64,000 nt of DNA, from contig JAMPXP010000021.1 in NCBI GenBank assembly GCA_023701135.1, positions 1 to 64,000 of the forward strand, given 5' to 3'. The first letter of the stretch is position 1. Each line of letters opens with the position of its first letter. The translations under genes and the position numbers were made by a program. Below are positions 1 to 6,171 of this stretch, one piece after another. The stretch is from Desulfobacula sp. GTDB lineage: Bacteria > Desulfobacterota > Desulfobacteria > Desulfobacterales > Desulfobacteraceae. The notes under the pieces were generated by a model. It ran no database searches and had not been told where the DNA came from. It saw only the letters and a list, made by a program, of their open reading frames with translations.

Positions 1-126
1 TATTTAAGCTTTCCCACCTATGCCTTAAAAAACCCATAAAATCAGTTGGAGCGCAGCAACTTCCCTGTTTTGTTCAAACAAAATCGAAAAATATCCACCT
101 TGTTCATAATAATCAGAAAATTTATG

Positions 127-1578
127 TCAGGATAAAGAAAAACCCAACAGTATGTGGGCCTGTTTGAAAGCATTCACCAGACTGATGTTAGGTTTATCCC
201 TTTTCGGCGCTTCAAGCCCTCTGTCTTTTAATTCTTCGCCTATTGCGCCATATGCTTTTTGTTCAGTTTCGGCATTTATGGCAATCAACCCCACGGCTTT
301 ATAGATTTTTCGGAGTGCCGGGCCTTCACAGATTGAATACGGGTCATCCTGATAATCAATACCGGCCATGTGGTAGAGCATCTTGATGTGAAAGGCTGAA
401 TAGTCTAATTCAACAGTGTCTTGCCCTTCAATCTGGATATATCGCCTTAAATCTCTTGGCAGGCTTAAATGAAGGGCACCATAGAACCTGCCGCCATGAC
501 TGAATGAGGCATCGTTAAAGACCCGGTGTAGATACTCATATACAAGTTGAAACTCTATCCGCTCAATGCCGATATCCTTTAATAATACCGACTGGTTCAG
601 GAAGGCTTCCGAACTGCTAAAGTCATCGAATGCCCTGGCAATCACGTTCACATCAGTCAGATAATCGTGAAGCATCGTTGTCTCTGTAATTCTGCTGAAA
701 GGTAATACTGGCTGGTGTTTCCACTGTTTCATCTTAGTCATGGTAGATAGGATATGGTGGTAAAATACTGAATTGGTATTGTGATGATACTGGTTGAGGT
801 ATTGGTTATTTGGATCTAATTTAAGAAGATTTACAGTATTAATCCTGATAGTGCCTTTGATGACGTACTGGTACAGGAAAAGAAGTAAAAATCTTATGGT
901 TACTGATACTTCCTTGTTTAATACTACTGTGATTTTACTATTATCTATAAGATCATTATACCGTTCTGTCTGTGCCCGCATTTTGGATATTTTTGGGGTT
1001 TCAGGGTATTGGATTTTATCTTTTTTATCATCTTTGAGTATGATTGGCTCTTTTGGCTTCTCCTCATTGAAAAAGCCACATTCACAAAGCCCCGCATCTT
1101 CAAACCGTTTTATCAGCAATTCTGTTGCCCACATTCGGGTTTGAAATCCAAATTTTTTATCAAAGATAAAAAAACCTATTTTCTGCTGGATGTATCCAAG
1201 ACCAGACAGAGTGTCGATAACAGGTATGAGCCTGTCATATTTCATGAATAAGAGGCCATAACGCTTACCGGATTTGTAATCATTCCTGTTACGGGAATAC
1301 CGGATAGGACGGCTGAAATAGGCTCCTATCCAGAGATTTATCAGGACGGTTTTTATCGCTTCTTTGGTCCTGGCCGGGCTCGACACTTTGATTTTCTGAC
1401 AGATTTCGGAATAGATTTCATCAACCAAAGCCCTGACCCTTTTGGATTTCGAGGCGGAGGCCTCCAGGGGCAGGGCATCGGTAAGCCAGACAGATGAACC
1501 GGCGATGAACGAAAATACTTTTTGGAATACCGGGTTTGACAGGAATATTGATTTGTCGAACAATTTGCCGAAGCCCAT
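127..1578 (-). CDS. Accessory protein with family-A-polymerase-like motifs
   Basis: A 483-residue protein from the accessory region. No close family is recognised with certainty. The C-terminal third contains GGRFYG followed by VELDYSAFHIKMLYHMAGID, which resembles motif A of family A polymerases (D-Y-S-x-x-x-x-x-L). It is followed by RKIYKAVGLIAINA and a downstream YG, resembling the R-x3-K...YG helix of motif B. A motif C (HD) is not visible before the TGA stop. The same frame stays open for another 33 codons after that TGA, to a TAA at 25-27, so the C-terminus may be truncated by a point mutation. The start at 1578 follows AAAGG. Such proteins are usually carried on mobile elements, consistent with the attachment site at 4243. 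A role in element replication is inference. Confidence 0.6.
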   Translation of the reverse strand: MGFGKLFDKSIFLSNPVFQKVFSFIAGSSVWLTDALPLEASASKSKRVRALVDEIYSEICQKIKVSSPARTKEAIKTVLINLWIGAYFSRPIRYSRNRNDYKSGKRYGLLFMKYDRLIPVIDTLSGLGYIQQKIGFFIFDKKFGFQTRMWATELLIKRFEDAGLCECGFFNEEKPKEPIILKDDKKDKIQYPETPKISKMRAQTERYNDLIDNSKITVVLNKEVSVTIRFLLLFLYQYVIKGTIRINTVNLLKLDPNNQYLNQYHHNTNSVFYHHILSTMTKMKQWKHQPVLPFSRITETTMLHDYLTDVNVIARAFDDFSSSEAFLNQSVLLKDIGIERIEFQLVYEYLHRVFNDASFSHGGRFYGALHLSLPRDLRRYIQIEGQDTVELDYSAFHIKMLYHMAGIDYQDDPYSICEGPALRKIYKAVGLIAINAETEQKAYGAIGEELKDRGLEAPKRDKPNISLVNAFKQAHILLGFSLS

Positions 1579-1718
1579 ATTTTTTATACCTTTCGGACTT
1601 GGGCATAAAAAAAGCCCAGTCTCACACGGTCTTTTCCCCCACTCATCTTGGGTTCAAAGAAGTTAATACCCGTGCGAGCTGGACAAGGATGAATTTCTTC
1701 GGTCCAATGCTCTATTTT

Positions 1719-1761
1719 AGGAAACGCAAGTTTCCTTAATCGGACATATTAAGTCTGATTA
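1719..1761. repeat. Two adjacent inverted repeats, possible operator
   Basis: Two palindromes lie back to back upstream of the leftward gene that starts at 1578. The first is AGGAAAC-GCAA-GTTTCCT (perfect 7-bp arms). The second is TAATCGGAC and GTCTGATTA separated by 7 bases (9-bp arms with one mismatch). They sit in the 237-bp gap between two leftward genes, a typical place for a repressor or replication-protein site. The rest of the gap (1579-1718 and 1762-1815) shows nothing else I can name, apart from a small GGGC/GCCC hairpin at about 1603. Confidence 0.4.
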
Positions 1762-1815
1762 GGGTTTTGTCAAGGATGGATATGCAAATCCCCTGCCGTT
1801 ACTGGGTGATAGTTT

Positions 1816-2181
1816 TCAACCCTCCTGTCGCATACGGCTTTTTTGTTTGTCAAAAACCCATCCTTGGGCCTGGCAGATGAGATTAACCTCGCTCGCTGGT
1901 CTGACTTGCCAGTATTCATCGTGCTCGACTTCATACAGGCCTTTAACCTTGATGGTTTTCAATTCCGAATATGGGATAAGCCCCCACTCCGCATTCATTA
2001 AATCACCGTTGAGGCAGGCAAACCCCCAGAATAAATCGCCGCCATCATACTCACAGATGTACCAGTCACAGGACCCGAGAAAGAAATGAGCGTGAATGGT
2101 CTTGTCTGGCAAGGCAATATGTTCTGTCTGATAAAGCCGGGGGATACTGTTAAGTCTGTCTTTTCTGATTTCATTCCACAT
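1816..2181 (-). CDS. DUF2958 domain protein
   Basis: A 121-residue protein that matches the DUF2958 pattern along its whole length: N-terminal IPRLYQTE, then ALPDKTIHAHFFLGSCDWYI, EYDGGDLFWGFACLNGD and AEWGLIPYSELK. DUF2958 proteins have no established function. In my knowledge they occur mainly on plasmids, integrative elements and phages, often near replication and DNA-modification genes. The start at 2181 follows AAAAGGAG. It lies 24 bp downstream of the small gene ending at 2206, in the same orientation, so the two are probably co-transcribed. It supports reading the left end of the window as an integrated element. Confidence 0.85.
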   Translation of the reverse strand: MWNEIRKDRLNSIPRLYQTEHIALPDKTIHAHFFLGSCDWYICEYDGGDLFWGFACLNGDLMNAEWGLIPYSELKTIKVKGLYEVEHDEYWQVRPASEVNLICQAQGWVFDKQKSRMRQEG

Positions 2182-2205
2182 TGTGTTTTCTCCTTTTGTT
2201 AAATG

Positions 2206-2550
2206 TTATGAAATCGCCTTTGATAAAGGCTTTGATTGCCGTTTTAAGGACTGAATGACCTTGGAGGCATCAATGCGTTTCATCGTAGCCAAATCGGTCC
2301 CATATAGCCTGAAACAGACATTGTTCAGGCTTTGGATGCTGATACTGTGCTGACTGGCAAGCAGGCGGATATACCAGAGTTGACGGTCAGTAATCAGGCG
2401 GTCTTTCCAATCAAAAGTATGTTGTTTCCTGCCGGGTGTCGGGAAAGGAAGAATGTTGCCTGAAACAGCCTGTTCTGATGGTTTTTTGCGTTGCTGTGAA
2501 TGCCCTGTAAATCTTTGTAGGGTCCTGGTTTGGGAAATGTGTTGTAGCAT
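2206..2550 (-). CDS. Small accessory protein with helical C-terminal domain
   Basis: A 114-residue protein. The basic, low-complexity N-terminus (about residues 1-45) is followed by a compact helical segment beginning ITDRQLWYIRLLA and ending in ASKVIQSLKRQ. This pattern (a T-x-x-Q-x-x-x-I-x-x-L-A helix, then a short loop and an SxxI..L helix) resembles a ~45-residue module appended to phage and plasmid DNA-metabolism proteins. That resemblance is from memory and weak. The start at 2550 follows ACAGGAG. It is the first gene of a leftward pair with the DUF2958 gene. Function unknown. Confidence 0.6.
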   Translation of the reverse strand: MLQHISQTRTLQRFTGHSQQRKKPSEQAVSGNILPFPTPGRKQHTFDWKDRLITDRQLWYIRLLASQHSISIQSLNNVCFRLYGTDLATMKRIDASKVIQSLKRQSKPLSKAIS

Positions 2551-2952
2551 AGCGATACTCCTGTTTTTGGGTTAAAACAAAAATGGCCGGAAAAACCGGC
2601 CATGGAATTGCGAATAGGATGCCCCCAGGGGGAGGGAAGTTGATCTAGTGGTTCGAATTAAATGGCTTGTCTGGTTTATCTTTCTCCATCGCCGGTTTTT
2701 CTATATCTTAATTTTAATATTCGTAGGCGTGGGGCGATAACCTAACATTCAGCGAAGATGGACACCCATATAGGCAGGTAGCAGAGGGCGATAAATCTGG
2801 ATTTTTAAAACCCTGTGACCTTACTGGGGTTTCAATTCTCTGACTGTCCTTGGCTGGGATTAAAACCGGAAAGGTCTCGCGCAAAAAATATATGGAGGCA
2901 GGATTAAGAAAGGGTGACCATGGTGGGTTTATGGGCCTGGAATAATGGGTGA
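2551..2952. other. 402-bp AT-rich gap, no gene seen
   Basis: The stretch between the accessory gene starting at 2550 and the upstream activating element of the first PEP-CTERM gene. No ORF here has a plausible ribosome site and composition, and no tRNA or clear terminator was recognised. It presumably carries the leftward promoter for the gene starting at 2550. Confidence 0.4.
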
Positions 2953-3000
2953 TATGTAAAAAAGGTAATAATATTTGGGTAAAAAATGTGCTTTGTGAAA
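2953..3000 (+). promoter_or_regulatory. Upstream activating element of PEP-CTERM gene 1
   Basis: A 48-bp block nearly identical to 4521-4569, upstream of the other PEP-CTERM gene. Shared parts are TATGTAAAAAAGGTAATA, then GTAAAAAATGTG, then TTTGTGAAA. GTAAAAAA occurs twice in direct orientation with about two helical turns between. It lies about 80-125 bp upstream of a -24/-12 promoter, the usual position for a sigma-54 enhancer-binding-protein site. In PEP-CTERM/exosortase bacteria that activator is expected to be PrsR, partnered with the kinase PrsK. That assignment is inference; neither gene is in the window. Confidence 0.7.
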
Positions 3001-3075
3001 ATAATGCCATAAATTTTGAATTTCGATTTTTTTGGGATAAGCCTATCAATAAATGGTTTTAAAATTTTTTGTTCG

Positions 3076-3093
3076 TAGGCATAATTATTGCAG
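3076..3093 (+). promoter_or_regulatory. Sigma-54 (-24/-12) promoter, PEP-CTERM gene 1
   Basis: TAGGCATAATTATTGCAG has GG at 3078-3079 and GC at 3090-3091 with exactly 10 bases between, as required by RpoN, and it fits TGGCA-N-TTGC. Transcription would start near 3103, leaving a ~100-base leader before the ATG at 3205. The promoter at 4644-4661 has the same spacing. Confidence 0.7.
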
Positions 3094-3204
3094 ATTTTTA
3101 ACACAGCAAAGTAGAATCTGATATGACAACAGAGACTAAAAGGAGTTAGTTTCAAATGGAAAGGGTAGAATTGGCAAATACAAATTTTAAGGGAGGAAGA
3201 ATCA

Positions 3205-3843
3205 ATGAGAAAAAGGTCTGTAGGGTTCATATTTGCAATTTTAATGTGGAGTACCATTTTATTATCTGAAACGAGCTTTGCAACAAATATAGAATATTAT
3301 ATCGGAGCCGATGATTATGTACAATTATTTATTGATGGGACTCTTAGGGCTTCATATGATAATATCAACCAATCAGGAGGCGACAGCACTGGTTTATTTG
3401 ATTTAACTAATGGATGGCACGATATACAAATAATTTATAAAAACAGATTGGGATCAAATTACCTTGGTTTTTATGAAGGCGACGGTGTCACGACTGCAAC
3501 TCTTGTGCCATTATCATCTTTGCGTTCCTATGACTCAACAGGCAGTTTTATAAACGGGTTAACAGCAGAATATTTCGATTTATCAGGTACTTTCATCAAA
3601 AAAATATATGGAGAGGGACCAATAGAGCATGGCGCTATGTGGGTCAATTCTGATTTGTTAACATACTATCAGGGTGTTTCCCCTGATGTTTGGGCGGGAA
3701 ATTTTAATGGATGGTCTACTTTCGAAGAAAGGCTATCAGGACAAATTTTAGTGGGCTCTGCCCCAGTACCGGAACCTGCCACAATGCTCCTCCTCGGCTT
3801 CGGTCTTCTTGGCATTGCTGGACTGTCCAGGAAAAAGAATTAA
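3205..3843 (+). CDS. PEP-CTERM sorting domain protein with PA14-like region
   Basis: A 212-residue exported protein. It has an N-terminal signal peptide (MRKRSVGFIFAILMWSTILL, cleavage near ATN) and a C-terminal exosortase sorting signal: VPEPATMLLLGFGLLGIAGL, then the basic tail SRKKN. The mature part has a pattern like a PA14/carbohydrate-binding fold (YYIGADDYVQLFIDG, NGWHDIQIIY, then LGFYEG). The start follows GGGAGGAAG. Exosortase-processed proteins go to the cell surface or extracellular matrix; the exosortase gene is not in the window. The gene lies on the element side of the tRNA-Glu fragment yet shares its promoter with the PEP-CTERM gene beyond it. A hairpin terminator follows. Confidence 0.9.
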   Translation: MRKRSVGFIFAILMWSTILLSETSFATNIEYYIGADDYVQLFIDGTLRASYDNINQSGGDSTGLFDLTNGWHDIQIIYKNRLGSNYLGFYEGDGVTTATLVPLSSLRSYDSTGSFINGLTAEYFDLSGTFIKKIYGEGPIEHGAMWVNSDLLTYYQGVSPDVWAGNFNGWSTFEERLSGQILVGSAPVPEPATMLLLGFGLLGIAGLSRKKN

Positions 3844-3867
3844 AATAGAAATCTGAATCAAGATTTA

Positions 3868-3908
3868 AGGGCAGGGATATTGAGTTATGAGTTAGTTCCT
3901 GCCTTTTT
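3868..3908 (+). terminator. Rho-independent terminator
   Basis: GGCAGGGA and TTCCTGCC form a stem around an ~18-base loop and are followed by TTTTTT, 25 bp after the stop of the PEP-CTERM gene. The terminator after the second PEP-CTERM gene has the same GGCAGG core. Confidence 0.8.
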
Positions 3909-3976
3909 TAATGGATTTAAAAACGGATAAAAACAACAGAAACCTTGAACAAGGCTAATGTGTTTTTACAGGTTGT

Positions 3977-4108
3977 GATTACAAAGGCTTTTTTTGTGAC
4001 GCTTTAAAGACAAGGGTCTTGGTATCCTTGTGATAGGATTACATGGTTTAGTGTAAAAAAGTGTGGCACGATTACAAGGACTGTAACGGAATACAGGCAC
4101 CTTGTAAC
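3977..4108. repeat. Clustered GATTACAAGG repeats, putative integrase arm sites
   Basis: Five related short sites occur within about 130 bp. Direct copies are GATTACAAAGG (3977), GATTACATGG (4037) and GATTACAAGGA (4070). Inverted copies are CCTTGTGAT (4026) and CCTTGTAAC (4100). They end about 135 bp from the tRNA-Glu fragment. Spaced direct and inverted sites beside a tRNA-borne core are the layout of tyrosine-recombinase arm-type binding sites. The role is inference. Confidence 0.5.
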
Positions 4109-4155
4109 ACACACTTTCTAATTTTAATCTTTGTGTGTCTGGATGGGGAAATATT

Positions 4156-4206
4156 GACGGCTTTCTCGACGGCTTTTGATGGAAGAAAACGGCTTTTAAC
4201 GGCTCT
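4156..4206. repeat. Four ACGGCTTT direct repeats next to the core site
   Basis: GACGGCTTT (4156), GACGGCTTT (4168), AACGGCTTT (4188) and AACGGCTCT (4198) lie immediately left of the tRNA-Glu fragment, with starts 12, 20 and 10 bp apart. They could bind an integrase or excisionase. Confidence 0.5.
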
Positions 4207-4242
4207 CGATGGTGCTTAAATACAGTGGAATACGCTTCTGGA

Positions 4243-4290
4243 CGCCCTTTCACGGCGACGACAGGGGTTCGAATCCCCTTGGGGACGCCA
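4243..4290 (+). other. tRNA-Glu(UUC) 3' fragment: attachment-site scar
   Basis: Bases 4243-4290 read as the anticodon arm (CGCCCTTTCACGGCG, with TTC as anticodon), the T arm (GGGGTTCGAATCCCC), the 3' acceptor strand and the encoded CCA of tRNA-Glu. The 5' half (acceptor GTCCCC and D arm) is absent; the upstream sequence is unrelated. A displaced 3' tRNA half with its own terminator is what remains at one end of an element integrated into a tRNA gene. The intact tRNA-Glu and integrase are predicted left of the window. It should not be annotated as a functional tRNA. Confidence 0.8.
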
Positions 4291-4304
4291 ATTTCACCCC
4301 GGTG

Positions 4305-4368
4305 AAAAAACCGGAAGAAGTTTTGAGCAGCAAAGACTTGCTCCAGGCTTCTTCCGGTTTTTGTTTTT
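4305..4368 (+). terminator. Strong terminator, originally of tRNA-Glu
   Basis: The stem is CCGGAAGAAG / CTTCTTCCGG with a 27-base loop and is followed by TTTTTGTTTTT. It starts about 20 bp after the CCA of the tRNA fragment, so it is most simply the original terminator of the tRNA transcript left behind after integration. Confidence 0.8.
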
Positions 4369-4423
4369 CGGATTATGAAAGTAGTGTGTTGTGAGTTTTG
4401 AGTTGTGAGAAGTTTTGCCGCTC

Positions 4424-4458
4424 TCAATACTCAATACTCAATACTCAATACTCAATAC
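4424..4458. repeat. Tandem heptamer TCAATAC x5
   Basis: Five perfect head-to-tail copies of TCAATAC lie between the tRNA-derived terminator and the regulatory region of the second PEP-CTERM gene. It is a simple-sequence tract prone to slippage, with no visible role. Confidence 0.85.
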
Positions 4459-4520
4459 TTTCCTGTTTTTTTGTGCCCTGCAGGGGGCATGGGGGTTAGA
4501 GTGCTCTTATTTTTCTTCGC

Positions 4521-4569
4521 TATGTAAAAAAGGTAATAAGAATTGTGTAAAAAATGTGTTTTGTGAAAA
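4521..4569 (+). promoter_or_regulatory. Upstream activating element of PEP-CTERM gene 2
   Basis: The second copy of the block at 2953-3000: TATGTAAAAAAGGTAATA, GTAAAAAATGTG, TTTGTGAAA, with only a few differences in the middle. It lies about 77-125 bp upstream of the -24/-12 promoter at 4644, the same arrangement as for the first PEP-CTERM gene. It is probably the binding site of the same sigma-54 activator. Confidence 0.7.
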
Positions 4570-4643
4570 AAAGTTCCAGGCTCGTTGCTTTTGTTTTTTG
4601 ATGGATATGCTTGCCAATAAAGGATTTTATAATTATTGGGTGC

Positions 4644-4661
4644 AAGGTATGCTTTTTGCTT
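4644..4661 (+). promoter_or_regulatory. Sigma-54 (-24/-12) promoter, PEP-CTERM gene 2
   Basis: AAGGTATGCTTTTTGCTT has GG at 4646-4647 and GC at 4658-4659 with exactly 10 bases between. The start site should fall near 4671, just before the riboswitch, so the aptamer would form the very 5' end of the mRNA. Confidence 0.7.
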
Positions 4662-4671
4662 ATATTCAGGA

Positions 4672-4755
4672 GGAAAGTATAAGGCCAAACCTGCTGTGAA
4701 GCAGGGACGGAAAGCCAACGGGTCTTGCGGGAAGATCGCCGGGTTGCTGAGACTA
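4672..4755 (+). promoter_or_regulatory. GEMM-I (cyclic dinucleotide) riboswitch
   Basis: The conserved blocks of the GEMM-I class occur in order: GGCCAAACC, a hairpin CCTGCTGTGAAGCAGG, GGACGGAAAGCC, AACGGGTCT, then GATCGCCGGGTTGC. Known members bind c-di-GMP, and a subgroup in Deltaproteobacteria such as Geobacter prefers 3',3'-cGAMP. An extra C in GGCCAAACC makes the ligand-specifying position hard to read by eye. No terminator lies between the aptamer and the ATG at 4781, only about 25 bases with AAGGAG at 4768, so control of translation initiation is the likelier mechanism. Confidence 0.85.
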
Positions 4756-4780
4756 CATTTTGATTTGAAGGAGAAAGTAG

Positions 4781-5605
4781 ATGAGGAAATTGTTGTTGGG
4801 TATTCTTATTGGTGTTTTTCTTATTGCTCCATTTTATCTGCAAACCGCTAATGCTACTATTTTATTCCAAGATGGCTTTGAAACAGCTTGGCAAGGTGAC
4901 TATGCTCCAGGTTGGATAAATGCTGCCTATCGCCATGGAGAAGCACCTGTTGGAAAAATGATGCAGCAAACGACTACCAAGTATTCAGGCAATTATGGGT
5001 TGCAGCTTACAGCAGCTTCAACACCAGAATCTTGGATGTGGTGGGCAGCGGTTGAGGTTGAAAATCTTCAATCATCTTCATTGGATAAAAAATACGATCC
5101 ATGGGTTTCAGCGATGTACTATGATGATGGGCAAGCTGGCCGGACAGGCCAAGTTTATGCCGTTCCTGACTGGGTAAATCCTTATATCAATGGTAGTGAA
5201 GATTGGACAGATGTCCAGTTTGGTGCTCGTTTTAACCAACCTACAACTTCGAATTATTATTATGTTGCAACGGGTGAAAATAGCCCTGGTTGGGAGAATA
5301 CAGGAGTTCAACGAACTGTAGGATGGCATGAACTGAAATTTCAATTGAGTTCATCTACTGGTGCTATTGATTTTTATATCGATACAGTTTTAGTCGGCTC
5401 ATCCTATCGGAACGACTATACAAATTTGGGAACGGCAATTGGACTTTACACAATGTTTCAGAATCCACTAAGTAACTGGAGTCAAGCCCTTCCATATACA
5501 ATTTGGGATGATTTTAAAGTGGGTTCATCAGTCCCCGAACCCACCACCATGCTCCTTTTTGGTCTTGGCCTTCTGGGTGTGGCCGGCATCGGCAGAAGGA
5601 AATAA
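4781..5605 (+). CDS. PEP-CTERM sorting domain protein under riboswitch control
   Basis: A 274-residue exported protein. It has a signal peptide (MRKLLLGILIGVFLIAPFYL, cleavage near ANA), a beta-rich mature region beginning ILFQDGFETAWQGDYAPGW and continuing with GWHELKFQLSSSTGAIDFYI, and the C-terminal signal VPEPTTMLLFGLGLLGVAG plus the tail IGRRK. The mature part looks like a concanavalin/lectin-like jelly roll, an inference from pattern only. The start follows AAGGAG. The protein should be sorted by an exosortase to the outer surface or matrix. Its gene has a sigma-54 promoter, an upstream element shared with the other PEP-CTERM gene and a GEMM riboswitch, which ties production to a cyclic dinucleotide signal. 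Confidence 0.9.
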   Translation: MRKLLLGILIGVFLIAPFYLQTANATILFQDGFETAWQGDYAPGWINAAYRHGEAPVGKMMQQTTTKYSGNYGLQLTAASTPESWMWWAAVEVENLQSSSLDKKYDPWVSAMYYDDGQAGRTGQVYAVPDWVNPYINGSEDWTDVQFGARFNQPTTSNYYYVATGENSPGWENTGVQRTVGWHELKFQLSSSTGAIDFYIDTVLVGSSYRNDYTNLGTAIGLYTMFQNPLSNWSQALPYTIWDDFKVGSSVPEPTTMLLFGLGLLGVAGIGRRK

Positions 5606-5630
5606 TAGCAGGCATATTTGAATCAGATGA

Positions 5631-5665
5631 AAAGGCAGGGCTATTGAGTTGGCCCTGCCTTTTTG
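5631..5665 (+). terminator. Rho-independent terminator
   Basis: AAAGGCAGGGC and GCCCTGCCTTTTT form a perfect stem with a short loop, 26 bp after the second PEP-CTERM gene. Confidence 0.85.
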
Positions 5666-5729
5666 AGATTCATAGTTTCAGAAATAGCATCAATAACCGG
5701 CCAACTCTCCAATTTAATTACAAATTCTA

Positions 5730-5758
5730 TTGACACTTCAGGGAGATGGCGTTATTTA
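5730..5758 (+). promoter_or_regulatory. Sigma-70 type promoter
   Basis: TTGACA (5730-5735), a 17-bp spacer and TATTTA (5753-5758) lie about 85 bp upstream of the small coiled-coil gene at 5844. Confidence 0.55.
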
Positions 5759-5843
5759 TAAAGAAGAGCGTGTAATGGATCGCTTTAGATGGAAATCCCA
5801 TCTATGGAGAAAGGGTTAAAAACCATTAGGTTAAGAGGACAAT

Positions 5844-6158
5844 ATGTTGACCGCCACATCCGGCATAAATTCCTTATCTGGATACCAGGTTCAACCGAAT
5901 GTGTCTAATTCGAACCGGTCCGCTTCCAGTCTTGAAACCGCTTCTTCCGTAAAACTCAAAGAATCCGGGGATACGGTAGATATTTCCAGTAAGGCAAAAG
6001 AACTTCAAACCGAATACCAGAGAAGGAATTCGGAATTGGAGCAACGCAAAAACAACGAAGCTCAGCAGCTTGAAAGAAAATATCTTCTGGAAAAAAATGA
6101 GCTTGAACGAGAATTCAGGCTGAAAAAGCAGAGATTAGACATCAATGTTTATGCCTGA
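5844..6158 (+). CDS. Small coiled-coil protein with FlgM-like motif
   Basis: A 104-residue soluble protein with no signal peptide. A Ser/Asn-rich N-terminus is followed by GDTVDISSKAKELQTEY, reminiscent of the V-x-I-S-x-x-A-x-x-L pattern near the N-terminus of FlgM and related small flagella-associated proteins. A highly charged helix (about residues 50-100, ELEQRKNNEAQQLERKYLLE and onward) probably forms a coiled coil. The start is ATG 5844 after AAGAGGAC. It stands alone between a terminator and the convergent histidine kinase gene. A link to flagella is only a hint; no flagellar gene is nearby. Confidence 0.7.
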   Translation: MLTATSGINSLSGYQVQPNVSNSNRSASSLETASSVKLKESGDTVDISSKAKELQTEYQRRNSELEQRKNNEAQQLERKYLLEKNELEREFRLKKQRLDINVYA

Positions 6159-6171
6159 ATGCGCAAGGCTG

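Noticed and set aside
127-129. TGA as selenocysteine in the polymerase-like protein
   Set aside because: No SECIS-like hairpin was recognised immediately after it and no redox motif surrounds it; a nonsense mutation or the true stop is simpler.
4243-4290. Functional tRNA-Glu gene
   Set aside because: The acceptor 5' strand and D arm are missing, so no complete cloverleaf can form.
3966-4427. 153-codon leftward ORF over the attachment region
   Set aside because: It covers the reverse strand of the tRNA-Glu fragment; the GVPKGIRTPV string is the familiar spurious translation of a reversed tRNA 3' end, and the rest falls on repeats and a terminator.
4424-4458. CRISPR array
   Set aside because: Units are 7 bp with no spacers; no cas genes are in the window.
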